A DNA stretch of 25,301 bases, taken from NCBI GenBank assembly GCA_034659475.1, contig JAYEHK010000022.1, positions 1-25,301 of the forward strand, given 5' to 3'. A model generated the notes under the pieces. It worked only from the letters and a program-made list of their open reading frames with translations. It ran no database searches and had not been told where the DNA came from. Origin of the DNA: JAYEHK01 sp034659475. Its GTDB lineage: Bacteria > Bacillota > Syntrophomonadia > Syntrophomonadales > Syntrophomonadaceae. Both the position numbers and the translations under genes were made by a program. Below, in pieces: positions 1 through 7,803 of the stretch; position 1 is the first letter of the stretch, and each line of letters starts with the position of its first letter.

Positions 1-2086
1 TTACCGCCTCTTCAACACAGAAGACACTTTTTCCCATTGGACGTGGGATTCCCAGTTCTTCCAGCATCGTATCAAAACGGTCCCGATCCTCGGCCCGGTC
101 TATACTGTCGTTGGAGGTTCCCAGAAGACGTATTCCCAAATTATTGAGTGGCTGGGCAAGATTAATAGCAGTTTGTCCACCGAACTGAACAATAACACCA
201 TCCGGCTTTTCTTCTTCAATGATGTTCATTACGTCCTCGAAAACCAGGGGTTCGAAATACAGCCGATCAGAGGTGTCAAAATCGGTACTAACTGTTTCCG
301 GATTATTGTTCACAATAATCGCCTTAATCCCTACCTCTCTTAATGCCCATACACAATGAACTGAACAATAATCGAATTCTACACCTTGTCCGATTCGAAT
401 CGGACCAGACCCTATGACGAGTACCTTGCGAGCATCAGGATCATGAAGAGCTTCGTTTTCTTCTTCATAGCAGGAGTAAAAATAAGGGGTCACTGCATCA
501 AATTCTGCCGCGCAGGTATCAACCAGTTTGTAGGTTGGAATAACGTCTTTGTCTCTGCGCAGACGCTGTATGTGCACTTCCTGAACACCTTTCAGATCAG
601 CAATTTCAATATCAGAAAAACCAATTTTTTTAGCCTCTCTTAACAACTCCGTCGTCAGTTCTTCTTCAGTCAAGCGTTTTGAAAAATCAATAATATTTTT
701 TATCTTTTTCAGGAAGTATTTATCAATCCGTGTGATTTCCCATACTTCTTGAATACTCATACCCCTGGAAAAAGCCTCGGCAACAATGAAGATTCGTTCA
801 TCATCGGCATACTGTAAGCGTTTTCTTAATTCTTCAGTACTCATTTCCTGGTGCTCCGGTAAACGAAGTCCGGTTATTCCTATTTCAAGGCAACGGATTG
901 ATTTCAAAAAGGCGGCCTCAAACGACCGATCAATCGCCATGACCTCACCAGTTGCCTTCATCTGCGTGCCCAATCGGCGGTCTCCAAAAACGAACTTATC
1001 GAAGGGCCAGCGAGGAACCTTTAGCACAACATAGTCAATGGCGGGCTCAAAACACGCCGTGGTTTTTCCTGTTACCTCATTGGGAATTTCGTCCAGGGTA
1101 TATCCTATGGCAATTTTGGTTGTTACTTTGGCGATGGGATAACCGGTTGCTTTGGACGCCAGTGCAGAAGACCGACTTACCCGCGGATTCACTTCAATAA
1201 CAAAGTATTTCTTACTAAAGGGATCTAACGCAAACTGCACATTGCAGCCTCCTGCAATTTTCAGCGCGCGAATAATCTTTATGGATGCTCCGCGGAGCAT
1301 CTGGTATTCTTCATCGGTCAGTGTTTGAGCCGGTGCCACCACAATACTGTCACCGGTATGAATACCAACCGGGTCCACATTTTCCATACTGCAGATGGTA
1401 ATGCAATTATCATTCGCATCCCGCATCACTTCAAATTCAATTTCCTTGTAACCGGCAACGCTTCTTTCTATCAAAATCTGACGAATAGGGCTGTTCTTGA
1501 GTCCTTTGCCTGCGATATCTATCAGTTCCTCTTCATTTGTGGCGTTTCCACTTCCAGTTCCACCCAGCGTATATGCGGGCCGAACGATGACGGGATAACC
1601 AATTTGATTGGCAAATTTCATCGCATCTTCAACACTGGTAACGATATCACTGGCAGGAATGGGTTCCTCTATTTCCTGCATGGTTTTTTTGAACAAATCG
1701 CGATCTTCTGCTCTAGCAATCGCGTCCAATGGCGTACCAAGCAATGGCACTCCCGTTTTTTCAAGAATTCCTTCCCGATCCAGAGATAAAGCCATATTGA
1801 GCCCAACCTGTCCACCCAGGGTAGCAATGATGCCGTCTGGCTTTTCCTTCTCTATAATTTTACTGACTGTATCAATCGTGATAGGCTCCATATAAACATG
1901 TTCAGCAATATGAGTGTCTGTCATAATCGTAGCAGGATTACTGTTTAACAAGACAACTTCTATTCCTTCTTCTTTAATTGCACGACAGGCCTGGGTGCCA
2001 GCATAATCAAATTCAGCTGCCTGACCAATAATGATCGGGCCCGAACCAATCACCAGTACCTTTTTTAATCCCTCTTTAAGCGGCAT
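1..2086 (-). CDS. carB: Carbamoyl-phosphate synthase large subunit, 5' part (cut by window edge)
   Basis: The large subunit makes carbamoyl phosphate from bicarbonate, ammonia and two ATP. About 695 codons are present from the ATG at 2084-2086, with no in-frame stop before the left edge; the family is usually about 1,070 residues. The protein begins MPLKEGLKKVLVIGSGP, followed by IIIGQAAEFDYAG, the usual first ATP-grasp opening. Later come VRPAYTLGGTGSG and HTGDSIVVAPAQTLTD. The second synthetase half begins with VLVIGSGPIRIGQGVEFDYC, the internal duplication typical of CarB. A GGAGGAGATTAG ribosome site precedes the ATG. carA lies 41 bp upstream in the same direction, so the two should be co-transcribed as the end of the PyrR-controlled operon. 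Nothing in the visible ATP-grasp parts looks degenerate, which matters because the partner CarA has lost its catalytic residues. Identification is certain; the C-terminal third is not visible. Confidence 0.97.
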   Translation of the reverse strand, partial: MPLKEGLKKVLVIGSGPIIIGQAAEFDYAGTQACRAIKEEGIEVVLLNSNPATIMTDTHIAEHVYMEPITIDTVSKIIEKEKPDGIIATLGGQVGLNMALSLDREGILEKTGVPLLGTPLDAIARAEDRDLFKKTMQEIEEPIPASDIVTSVEDAMKFANQIGYPVIVRPAYTLGGTGSGNATNEEELIDIAGKGLKNSPIRQILIERSVAGYKEIEFEVMRDANDNCITICSMENVDPVGIHTGDSIVVAPAQTLTDEEYQMLRGASIKIIRALKIAGGCNVQFALDPFSKKYFVIEVNPRVSRSSALASKATGYPIAKVTTKIAIGYTLDEIPNEVTGKTTACFEPAIDYVVLKVPRWPFDKFVFGDRRLGTQMKATGEVMAIDRSFEAAFLKSIRCLEIGITGLRLPEHQEMSTEELRKRLQYADDERIFIVAEAFSRGMSIQEVWEITRIDKYFLKKIKNIIDFSKRLTEEELTTELLREAKKIGFSDIEIADLKGVQEVHIQRLRRDKDVIPTYKLVDTCAAEFDAVTPYFYSCYEEENEALHDPDARKVLVIGSGPIRIGQGVEFDYCSVHCVWALREVGIKAIIVNNNPETVSTDFDTSDRLYFEPLVFEDVMNIIEEEKPDGVIVQFGGQTAINLAQPLNNLGIRLLGTSNDSIDRAEDRDRFDTMLEELGIPRPMGKSVFCVEEAV

Positions 2087-2127
2087 CTAATCTCCTCCAT
2101 CTCATCCTATAATCATCTGTTTCTGTT

Positions 2128-3192
2128 TTAAAACATTGCAATAAATTCGTCATAGAAAATTCCGGTATCGCTGTAACCCGGATAGCCTTCGGGATCAAAC
2201 TGAACAGAAAAAATCGGGAAGCTTTTATGCTTAATGCCTTCTACGGTATGATCATTAAGACTTCTCATGGTTACTTCAATATCTGTTGCAGCCAAAGAAA
2301 TCTCATCTATCGCAAACCCATGATTCTGGGTCGTAATATAGACCCTTTCATTCTTTAGATGTTTTACGGGATGATTGCTTCCTCGATGTCCATGATCCAG
2401 CTTATAGATCTCAGCGCCCATTGCAAGAGCAATCATCTGATGTCCCAGGCCGACACCAAACATCGGCGCTTTGCCAATTAGTTGTTTAACGGTTTCAACA
2501 GCATACGGAACTGTTCGTGGATCACCAGGGCCATCGGAAATAAAGATGCCATCAGGTTGTATAGCCATAATCTCCTCTGCACTTGAATCCGCAGGCATAG
2601 CAGTTACGCAGCAATTCCGCATAAGGAAGGAATCTAAAACCCCTTTCTTCGTCCCCATGTCAAGCAGCACAACATTTTTTTCTTTCTCCCCGAATTTCAT
2701 GGTGTTTTTTCGAGTAACGTATTGCACCAAATCACCTTTTAATGCGCCCGCTGCAGCTTTCGCTTTGGCCTTTAATGCCTCCATATCGTCCAGATGATCG
2801 GTGATGATTCCTCCCATAATTCCTTCATTACGAATCACTCTTGTAAGTGCCCTTGTATCTACTTCTGTAAGCACCGCTACTTCGTTCTTGTTTAGAAAGC
2901 TGATCAGGTCAGTTTCCATCTCCCAATGACTGGGGAAAGCTGTCGCTTCTCGTAAAACCAACCCCTGTACCATGGCTCCTCGGGAAGCAAAACTTTTTTC
3001 ATTAAACCCTACATTTCCTACCAGCGGATAGGTCATTACTACAATCTGTCCAAAATATGAGGGATCTGTAATGATCTCCTGATAGCCTATCATGGCGGTA
3101 GTAAATACTACTTCTCCCCCTGCCATAAGACAATCATTTAATAATTTCCCCGAAAATACTCGACCGTTTTCAAGTACCAGATAGCCTTTCAT
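2128..3192 (-). CDS. carA: Carbamoyl-phosphate synthase small subunit lacking both glutaminase catalytic residues
   Basis: CarA normally hydrolyses glutamine and channels ammonia to CarB. The 354-residue protein has a full-length layout: an N-terminal CarA domain (about residues 1-150) and a class I amidotransferase domain (about 172-354). Recognisable motifs are SDGPGDP (219-225), GLGHQ (248-252), the GHRGSNHPVKHL stretch, and QNHGFAIDE. The nucleophile elbow, normally G-[IV]-C-L-G-H-Q, reads FGVGLGHQ: Gly248 (codon GGC, 2449-2451) replaces the catalytic Cys. The catalytic His of the usual HPE motif is Asp333 (codon GAT, 2194-2196) in QFDPEG; the Glu is kept. Spacing of the two sites (85 residues) matches E. 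coli Cys269/His353. The start is the ATG with GAGAGGAG upstream. The gene is an intact ORF between pyrC and carB. Known: Cys-less CPS (for example vertebrate CPS I, where it is Ser) uses free ammonia. Inferred: this subunit is a pseudo-glutaminase. Confidence 0.96.
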   Translation of the reverse strand: MKGYLVLENGRVFSGKLLNDCLMAGGEVVFTTAMIGYQEIITDPSYFGQIVVMTYPLVGNVGFNEKSFASRGAMVQGLVLREATAFPSHWEMETDLISFLNKNEVAVLTEVDTRALTRVIRNEGIMGGIITDHLDDMEALKAKAKAAAGALKGDLVQYVTRKNTMKFGEKEKNVVLLDMGTKKGVLDSFLMRNCCVTAMPADSSAEEIMAIQPDGIFISDGPGDPRTVPYAVETVKQLIGKAPMFGVGLGHQMIALAMGAEIYKLDHGHRGSNHPVKHLKNERVYITTQNHGFAIDEISLAATDIEVTMRSLNDHTVEGIKHKSFPIFSVQFDPEGYPGYSDTGIFYDEFIAMF

Positions 3193-3261
3193 GCTTCCAC
3201 TCCTCTCGGTTCATTGTCTTCGCGCTTCATTTCCTAAATCATGTACATATAGCACAATCTG

Positions 3262-4551
3262 TTATCCATTTACTTTCCCATCTTCAGCAACCAACCTACC
3301 GCCAACCATCGTTGCAACAGGCCATCCACACAATTCCCAACCCTTAAACGGAGTATTCTTCCCTTTAGAGAAAAAGCTTTGCGGGTTAACCGTTTTTTTA
3401 AGCTCTGGATCGATGATGGTAATATCCGCCTCACATCCAATCCCCATGCTTCCTTTTGGAATACCCAGAAGGTTTGCCGGCCGGCTTGTAAATAACTCCA
3501 CCATATATTCCATATCAAGGATTCCAGGACGAACCAGCTGATCCATAATCACTGCCACCGCTGTTTCTAAACCTGATATTCCAAAGGAGGCTACCTCAAA
3601 TTCACAATCCTTACTCTCTTTATGATGAGGCGCATGGTCAGTAACTATGCAATCAATGGTACCATCTGACAGACCTGCCCTTAAGGCATCCACATCCTGC
3701 CTCGACCGTAGGGGTGGATTCACCTTGGTATCTGCATCATAATCCCCCAGCATTTCGTCTGTAAGCGCCAGATGATGAGGAGTTGCCTCGCAACTCACCC
3801 TGATTCCCTTCTTCTTGGCCTGACGAATAATCTCCACAGAACCAGCTGTAGAAATATGACAGATGTGTATATGACTGCCTGTGTATTCACTCAGCATAAC
3901 ATCCCTTGCAACCATGATCTCCTCTGCCAGAGAAGGAATTCCTTTTAATCCGTAAACAGTCGAATAATATCCCTCATGCATCTGACCCTCCCGGGATAAG
4001 CTCTTCTCCTCACAGTGTGAAATCACAGGCAGTTGAAACATTTTTGCATATTCCATTGCATGCCTCATAACGCTTGAATCTGAAACCGGAACACCATCAT
4101 CCGAAACCCCTATACAACCTGCAGCTTTTAGTTCAGCCATAGGGCTTAATTCCTTCCCTGCCTGTCCAGTTGTAATGCTCCCAATCGGTAAGACATTCAC
4201 TACCCCTGACCTGGATGCCCGCTCCCGTACAAAAGTAGCAACCGCTGCATTATCAATAACCGGTTTCGTATTTGGCATACAGCAAACAGTTGTAAATCCA
4301 CCCGCTGCTGCTGCTCTAGTTCCCGATGCAATGTCCTCTTTGTATTCAAAACCAGGTTCTCTTAAATGGACATGCATATCTATAAAACCAGGGCAAACAT
4401 ATTTGCCAGCAGCATTTATAATTATGCAATCTTTTGTATATATATTCTCATCAACATTCTGTATTTTACCATCTTCTATTAAAATGTCCATAACCGTGTT
4501 TATATTATTTATCGGATCAATAACATTTCCACTTTTAATAAGATATTTCAT
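3262..4551 (-). CDS. pyrC: Dihydroorotase (class I)
   Basis: Catalyses reversible cyclisation of carbamoyl-aspartate to dihydroorotate, the third step of pyrimidine synthesis, in the cytoplasm. The 429 residues match the class I (Bacillus-type) length. Metal-site motifs are visible in order: DMHVHLREPG near residue 58 (HxH ligands), MPNTKP, a DDGVPVSD segment expected to carry the bridging Asp, SHCEE and HICHIS (further His ligands), and TDHAPHH near residue 305 (catalytic Asp). The ATG at 4549-4551 has GGGAGG 8 nt upstream, and that site lies inside the end of pyrB. The reading frames overlap by 17 bp, which suggests translational coupling. carA follows 69 bp downstream, with no obvious terminator or promoter in the gap. 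No degenerate residues were noticed. Confidence 0.97.
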   Translation of the reverse strand: MKYLIKSGNVIDPINNINTVMDILIEDGKIQNVDENIYTKDCIIINAAGKYVCPGFIDMHVHLREPGFEYKEDIASGTRAAAAGGFTTVCCMPNTKPVIDNAAVATFVRERASRSGVVNVLPIGSITTGQAGKELSPMAELKAAGCIGVSDDGVPVSDSSVMRHAMEYAKMFQLPVISHCEEKSLSREGQMHEGYYSTVYGLKGIPSLAEEIMVARDVMLSEYTGSHIHICHISTAGSVEIIRQAKKKGIRVSCEATPHHLALTDEMLGDYDADTKVNPPLRSRQDVDALRAGLSDGTIDCIVTDHAPHHKESKDCEFEVASFGISGLETAVAVIMDQLVRPGILDMEYMVELFTSRPANLLGIPKGSMGIGCEADITIIDPELKKTVNPQSFFSKGKNTPFKGWELCGWPVATMVGGRLVAEDGKVNG

Positions 4552-5473
4552 CCCTGTTGCCTCCCATCATTAAGAATAACAGAGCCATTCTTACCGCTAC
4601 CCCATTGGTCACCTGTTCGTTGACAAGGGCAGAATCGCTTTCAGCTAAATCCGAGGATATTTCAACCCCTCTATTCATAGGACCCGGATGTAAGACCAAT
4701 ACATCATCACTGGCTTTGTCTAGCAATTCAGGTCCCAGCATGTACAGATTCGCATATTCTTCCAGCGACGGGAAATATCCTCCATGCTGGCGCTCCCGCT
4801 GAATCCGCAAAACGTTAACCACATCAGCGCCCTTCAAGGCAGAGGCCAGATCATAATGAACACTGACGCCCATTTTATCCATTTCTGCCGGGATTAGTGT
4901 CGCTGGACCTACTATACGAATCTCACATCCATATTTACTTAACCCATAGATATTGGAACGGGCAACGCGGCTGTGTAATATGTCCCCCACAATAACCACT
5001 TTTAATCCTTCCAAACCGCCTTTATGTTCTTTGATTGACAGCATATCTAGCAATGCCTGGGTGGGATGCTCATTGGTACCATCTCCGGCATTAATCACCC
5101 TCATCTTTGTGTTTCTTCCTACATAATGTGCCGTTCCGCTCATTGAATGCCGCATTACCATTACATCAAATCCCATGGCTTCAATGGTTTTGATGGTATC
5201 TTTCATACTTTCCCCTTTTTGCACGCTGCTGGTTGACACAGCCAGATTAACCGTATCAGCACTCAGATATTTTCCGGCAATTTCAAAAGATGTACGCGTC
5301 CTGGTACTGTTTTCATAGAAAACGGTTGCCAGCGCTTTACCTCGCAGCGCAGGCGCTTTTTTAATATCTCTTTTAATCAAATCCTTCATGGGTAAAGCCG
5401 TATTTAGAATCAAATCAATCTCATCTCTGCTCAAGTCCCGCAATCCCAGCAAATCTTTTTTTTCCAATTTCAT
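4535..5473 (-). CDS. pyrB: Aspartate carbamoyltransferase catalytic subunit
   Basis: Condenses carbamoyl phosphate with aspartate, committing carbon to pyrimidines. Characteristic motifs are FYENSTRTRTSFE (carbamoyl-phosphate loop, about residue 55), MRHS, GDGTNEHPTQALLD (HPTQ loop, about 130), and LHPGPMNRGVE near residue 265. The frame also has an ATG 6 nt upstream at 5477-5479. However, AGGAGG at 5481-5486 would leave only 1 nt to that ATG and leaves 7 nt to the ATG at 5471-5473, so the shorter start (312 residues, MKLEKKDLLG) is preferred. It follows the second PyrR attenuator and is the first structural gene after pyrR. No pyrI regulatory-chain gene is seen in the window, consistent with the unregulated trimeric enzyme known from Bacillus-type operons. 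Confidence 0.96.
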   Translation of the reverse strand: MKLEKKDLLGLRDLSRDEIDLILNTALPMKDLIKRDIKKAPALRGKALATVFYENSTRTRTSFEIAGKYLSADTVNLAVSTSSVQKGESMKDTIKTIEAMGFDVMVMRHSMSGTAHYVGRNTKMRVINAGDGTNEHPTQALLDMLSIKEHKGGLEGLKVVIVGDILHSRVARSNIYGLSKYGCEIRIVGPATLIPAEMDKMGVSVHYDLASALKGADVVNVLRIQRERQHGGYFPSLEEYANLYMLGPELLDKASDDVLVLHPGPMNRGVEISSDLAESDSALVNEQVTNGVAVRMALLFLMMGGNRDEISY

Positions 5474-5607
5474 TCTCATGCCTCCTCATTTCCGCCCTTC
5501 CTTTTGAGACTGTTAACAGCCTTTTTTACCCCAACGCCTCCTGCTTCTGCTCGGATACAACATCACAGCATGTCCCTTCATCGGAAGGTTGGATCTTATG
5601 ACAATAT

Positions 5608-5644
5608 AAAAAAGCCTTTCCTGCAATATGTAGCAAGAAAGGCT
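5608..5644 (-). terminator. Intrinsic terminator of the pyrR-pyrB attenuator
   Basis: Read on the minus strand, the arms AGCCTTTC and GAAAGGCT enclose further partly paired sequence and are followed by TTTTTTAT. It lies 20 nt downstream of the PyrR-binding hairpin at 5664-5695, as expected for PyrR-controlled attenuation. When PyrR-UMP stabilises the upstream hairpin, this terminator should form and stop transcription before pyrB. Confidence 0.85.
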
Positions 5645-5663
5645 GTGCCTTCTTAAAAAGGTC

Positions 5664-5695
5664 AATCTCCCTTGCTAGCCTCTCGGACCAGATTA
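5664..5695 (-). promoter_or_regulatory. PyrR-binding hairpin (anti-antiterminator), second attenuator
   Basis: On the minus strand the segment has outer arms AATCT and AGATT around GGTCCGAGAGGCTAGCAAGG. This matches the known PyrR-binding loop pattern (CCnGnGAGGCT followed by GCAAGG). It begins 8 nt after the pyrR stop codon and precedes the terminator at 5608-5644. Known: PyrR with bound UMP binds this loop and promotes termination. The same element recurs before pyrR, so the operon has at least two attenuation points. Confidence 0.9.
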
Positions 5696-5703
5696 AAGGG
5701 TTT

Positions 5704-6255
5704 TTATGGATCCGTGAATTCCTGGAGTACAACCTCCTCACGGTTGTCTATTTCTTGTACAAAAACGGCCACCACTTCATTTTTTGAGGTTGGAACATTT
5801 TTGCCTATAAAATCAGCTTTAATCGGTAACTCTCGATGACCTCGATCCAACAAAACAGCTAACTGTATACATCGTGGACGTCCCAGATCAATAATGGCAT
5901 CCATCGATGCTCGAATGGTTCTTCCTGTAAAAATAACATCATCTACTAAAATAACAACCATATCGTTTATATCGAAAAAGACTTCAGTTCTATGCACAAG
6001 GGGTTGTGAGGAAAGCAGTGTCAGATCGTCACGATAAAGCGTAATATCCAAAATCCCAACGGGAACTTTAACCCCTTCTATTTCCTCAATACAGGCAGCT
6101 AATCTATGAGCTAAAGGCCCACCTCTTCGCCTGATTCCAATGAGTGCTACTTTTTCTACCCCTTTATTTCTTTCAATGATTTCGTGTGCAATACGGGTAA
6201 GGGCTCTCTGCATGGCTTTTTCATCCATAAGTTTTTTCTTGTCTTCCAGCTTCAC
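5704..6255 (-). CDS. pyrR: PyrR, bifunctional pyr operon attenuation regulator / uracil phosphoribosyltransferase
   Basis: Binds pyr mRNA hairpins in response to UMP and also has uracil phosphoribosyltransferase activity in characterised homologues. The PRPP-binding motif VILVDDVIFTGRT sits near residue 100, and LIGIRRRGGPLAHRLA and LYRDDLTLL are typical PyrR segments. The open frame extends to an ATG at 6319-6321, but that start lies inside the upstream attenuator terminator and adds 22 atypical aromatic residues. The GTG at 6253-6255 has an AAGGGGGG site about 7 nt upstream and gives a 183-residue protein, the normal family length, so it is preferred. It is the first gene of the pyr operon, after promoter and attenuator, and is followed at once by a second PyrR hairpin, making the gene autoregulated. 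Confidence 0.95.
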   Translation of the reverse strand: MKLEDKKKLMDEKAMQRALTRIAHEIIERNKGVEKVALIGIRRRGGPLAHRLAACIEEIEGVKVPVGILDITLYRDDLTLLSSQPLVHRTEVFFDINDMVVILVDDVIFTGRTIRASMDAIIDLGRPRCIQLAVLLDRGHRELPIKADFIGKNVPTSKNEVVAVFVQEIDNREEVVLQEFTDP

Positions 6256-6301
6256 ACAGTGCCCCCCTTTCAGATAAAAACCTTCTATAAACCAGAAATA
6301 A

Positions 6302-6334
6302 TAAAAACCTGCCATTTCCAAAACGAAAGGCAGG
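6302..6334 (-). terminator. Intrinsic terminator of the pyr leader attenuator
   Basis: On the minus strand, CCTGCC plus TTTC pairs with GAAA and GGCAGG (one unpaired T), followed by TTTTTATT. It lies between the first PyrR-binding hairpin and the GTG start of pyrR, so termination here would shut off the whole operon. Confidence 0.82.
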
Positions 6335-6344
6335 CAGAATTAGC

Positions 6345-6378
6345 GTCTAATCCTTGCTAGCCTCACGGGGCCAACTTA
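6345..6378 (-). promoter_or_regulatory. PyrR-binding hairpin, first (leader) attenuator
   Basis: The minus strand carries GGCCCCGTGAGGCTAGCAAGG. It shares GAGGCTAGCAAGG with the second site downstream of pyrR and fits the CCnGnGAGGCT PyrR loop pattern. It sits in the leader between the predicted promoter (6393-6421) and the terminator at 6302-6334, the standard arrangement for PyrR-controlled attenuation. Confidence 0.88.
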
Positions 6379-6392
6379 AAGGTTCTTAAAAG

Positions 6393-6421
6393 AGTTTAAT
6401 CAACCCAATCCTAATTGTCAA
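6393..6421 (-). promoter_or_regulatory. Sigma-A-type promoter of the pyr operon
   Basis: A perfect -35 TTGACA (6416-6421) is separated by exactly 17 bp from TAAACT (6393-6398). The -35 box begins 5 bp after the rluD stop codon. Transcription would start near 6386, giving a leader that begins just before the PyrR-binding hairpin. This lets the pyr operon be transcribed independently of rluD. Confidence 0.75.
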
Positions 6422-6425
6422 CCTT

Positions 6426-7334
6426 TTACGATAATTCATCCAATATTTTTTGCAGGTATTTGGGAAGTTCACTTTCAAATTCAACATATTCACCGCTTCG
6501 AGGATGATGAAATCCCAGTTTATATGCATGTAAAGCCTGGGATTCAAGGCCAAAATGTTTCTTCGAGGTTCCATATAACGGGTCCCCCACAACAGAATGT
6601 TTGAGGTAAGCAAAATGAACTCTGATTTGATGCGTTCTTCCGGTGTGTAGTCTCACCCGCACAAATGTATAGTTTTGAAAACGATTAACAACTTCGTAAT
6701 CCGTTATTGCTTCCCTGCCATTCGCAACAACCGCCATCTTTTTGCGATCCAAGGGGCTTCTGCCAATGGGGGCATCAATGGTTCCCAGATTCTCCTTGAT
6801 CACCCCATGAACCAGGGCCATATATTCCTTTTTCACGTCGTGATTTTTAATCTGCTCCGCCAGATTTTTATGTGCTTTATCATTTTTCGCAACAACCATT
6901 ACACCAGAAGTATCTTTATCAAGCCTGTGAACAATTCCCGGCCGTAATACCCCGTTAATCCCGGAAAGATCCTTAATGTGATAGAGCAGCGCATTCACCA
7001 TCGTACCACTCCAGTTTCCCTGCGCAGGATGCACCACCAATCCCTTTGGTTTATCAACTACAACGATATCTTCATCCTGATATAAAATGTTCAATGGTAT
7101 TTCTTCCGGTTCTATGGAAAGTTTTACCGGATCGGGAACGACAACCATTACACTGTCGCCCTCTTTTAATCGATATGAGGCCTTCGCTGCCTGCTCATTC
7201 ACCTGAATATGTTTTTCTTTTATTAAGGTCTGTACCATCGAACGGGAGAGTCTTTCCATATTTTCAGCGATAAACGCATCCAGTCTTTCCCCTTCTGATT
7301 CTTCTTCAACTGTGAACATCTCTCTATTATCCAT
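6426..7334 (-). CDS. rluD: RluA-family 23S rRNA pseudouridine synthase (RluD-like)
   Basis: Converts uridines in 23S rRNA (helix 69 for RluD) to pseudouridine. The 302 residues carry an N-terminal S4 RNA-binding domain (about 12-75, RLDAFIAENM through YRLKEGDSV) and the catalytic domain with VVHPAQGN and RPGIVHRLDKDTSG near residue 135, whose Asp is the catalytic residue. RTHQIRVH near residue 235 is also typical. The ATG at 7332-7334 has GTGAGGAAA upstream. In related Firmicutes it follows lspA directly; here an oppositely oriented gene and a repeat separate the two. Its own promoter is not obvious. It could be a related RluA paralogue, but the lspA-rluD-pyrR context favours RluD. Confidence 0.93.
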   Translation of the reverse strand: MDNREMFTVEEESEGERLDAFIAENMERLSRSMVQTLIKEKHIQVNEQAAKASYRLKEGDSVMVVVPDPVKLSIEPEEIPLNILYQDEDIVVVDKPKGLVVHPAQGNWSGTMVNALLYHIKDLSGINGVLRPGIVHRLDKDTSGVMVVAKNDKAHKNLAEQIKNHDVKKEYMALVHGVIKENLGTIDAPIGRSPLDRKKMAVVANGREAITDYEVVNRFQNYTFVRVRLHTGRTHQIRVHFAYLKHSVVGDPLYGTSKKHFGLESQALHAYKLGFHHPRSGEYVEFESELPKYLQKILDELS

Positions 7335-7356
7335 ATTTTCCTCACTTTATAACCAA

Positions 7357-7381
7357 CGTGTATTTATTTACACGGTTTTTT
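7357..7381 (+). terminator. Terminator-like hairpin upstream of rluD
   Basis: Arms CGTGTA and TACACG around a 6-nt loop are followed by GTTTTTT on the plus strand. No plus-strand gene ends just to the left, so it would stop antisense transcription across the pyr operon or rluD. On the minus strand it lies in the rluD leader and might simply be a leader hairpin. The stem is short, hence the low confidence. Confidence 0.35.
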
Positions 7382-7477
7382 CGCTTTTAGTTTACCACAA
7401 AATTCTGTTTTTCCATCCGTTGCACAGAGTTATTCTGATTTATCTTATCATAAACGCTCAATAATACACTTCAACTC

Positions 7478-7506
7478 TTATCCTTTCACCTTTCTTGTAA
7501 TATAAT
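7478..7506 (+). promoter_or_regulatory. Possible promoter for the 7804-8985 gene
   Basis: A perfect TATAAT (7501-7506) lies 17 bp after a weak TTATCC (7478-7483). If used, the transcript would carry a leader of nearly 300 nt containing the composite repeat at 7567-7737. A second weak candidate, TACAAT, lies close to the gene near 7773, without a good -35 box. Neither is compelling. Confidence 0.25.
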
Positions 7507-7566
7507 AAACACTAATACTTGGATTTCACTGTGACAAGTAATATTGGTGAGTTTCCGCAGTGGAAC

Positions 7567-7737
7567 CCACCATGGCCACAGGCCACAACCACTGATGAAA
7601 ATGGGTGAGGCGTAAGGGGTTAGGGGTGAGGAGTCAGGCGCTGTGCGCCAGGCATTGTCCTAACGCCTAACCCCTCACCCCTTACAAAAAAAGTCCGCGT
7701 AAGTCCAATAAGTCCGCGTAGTCTGCGTCTATTAAAG
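7567..7737 (-). repeat. Composite palindromic repeat, copy 1 (inverted relative to the other three)
   Basis: Read on the minus strand: a head with CTTTAATAGACGCAGAC and GGACTTACGCGGACTTTTTT, then a palindrome whose arms begin GTAAGGGGTGAGGGG and end CACCCCTAACCCCTTAC with GGCGC...GCGCC at its centre, then a tail CACCCATTTTCATCAGTGGT followed by TGTGGCCTGTGGCCATGG. It aligns over its full length with 12689-12857 and through its head and tail with 9589-9771. The tail contains a small hairpin (TGGCC-TGT-GGCCA). It occupies most of the gap between rluD and the racemase-like gene. Confidence 0.85.
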
Positions 7738-7803
7738 TTCCTATTTTCGTACTAATCAATAATTAAATTATGTACAATAACCATACAGAAAGGAAGTAAA
7801 ACT

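Noticed and set aside
1325..1895. Plus-strand frames within carB
   Set aside because: They are antisense shadows of a highly conserved gene, with no ribosome sites.
5526..5741. Small minus-strand frame between pyrB and pyrR
   Set aside because: It is read through the PyrR hairpin and terminator and overlaps pyrR; no initiation signal or protein-like composition.
6256..6321. Longer PyrR N-terminus beginning in the leader
   Set aside because: It starts within the attenuator terminator and adds aromatic-rich residues not found in the family; the GTG at 6253-6255 has a good ribosome site.
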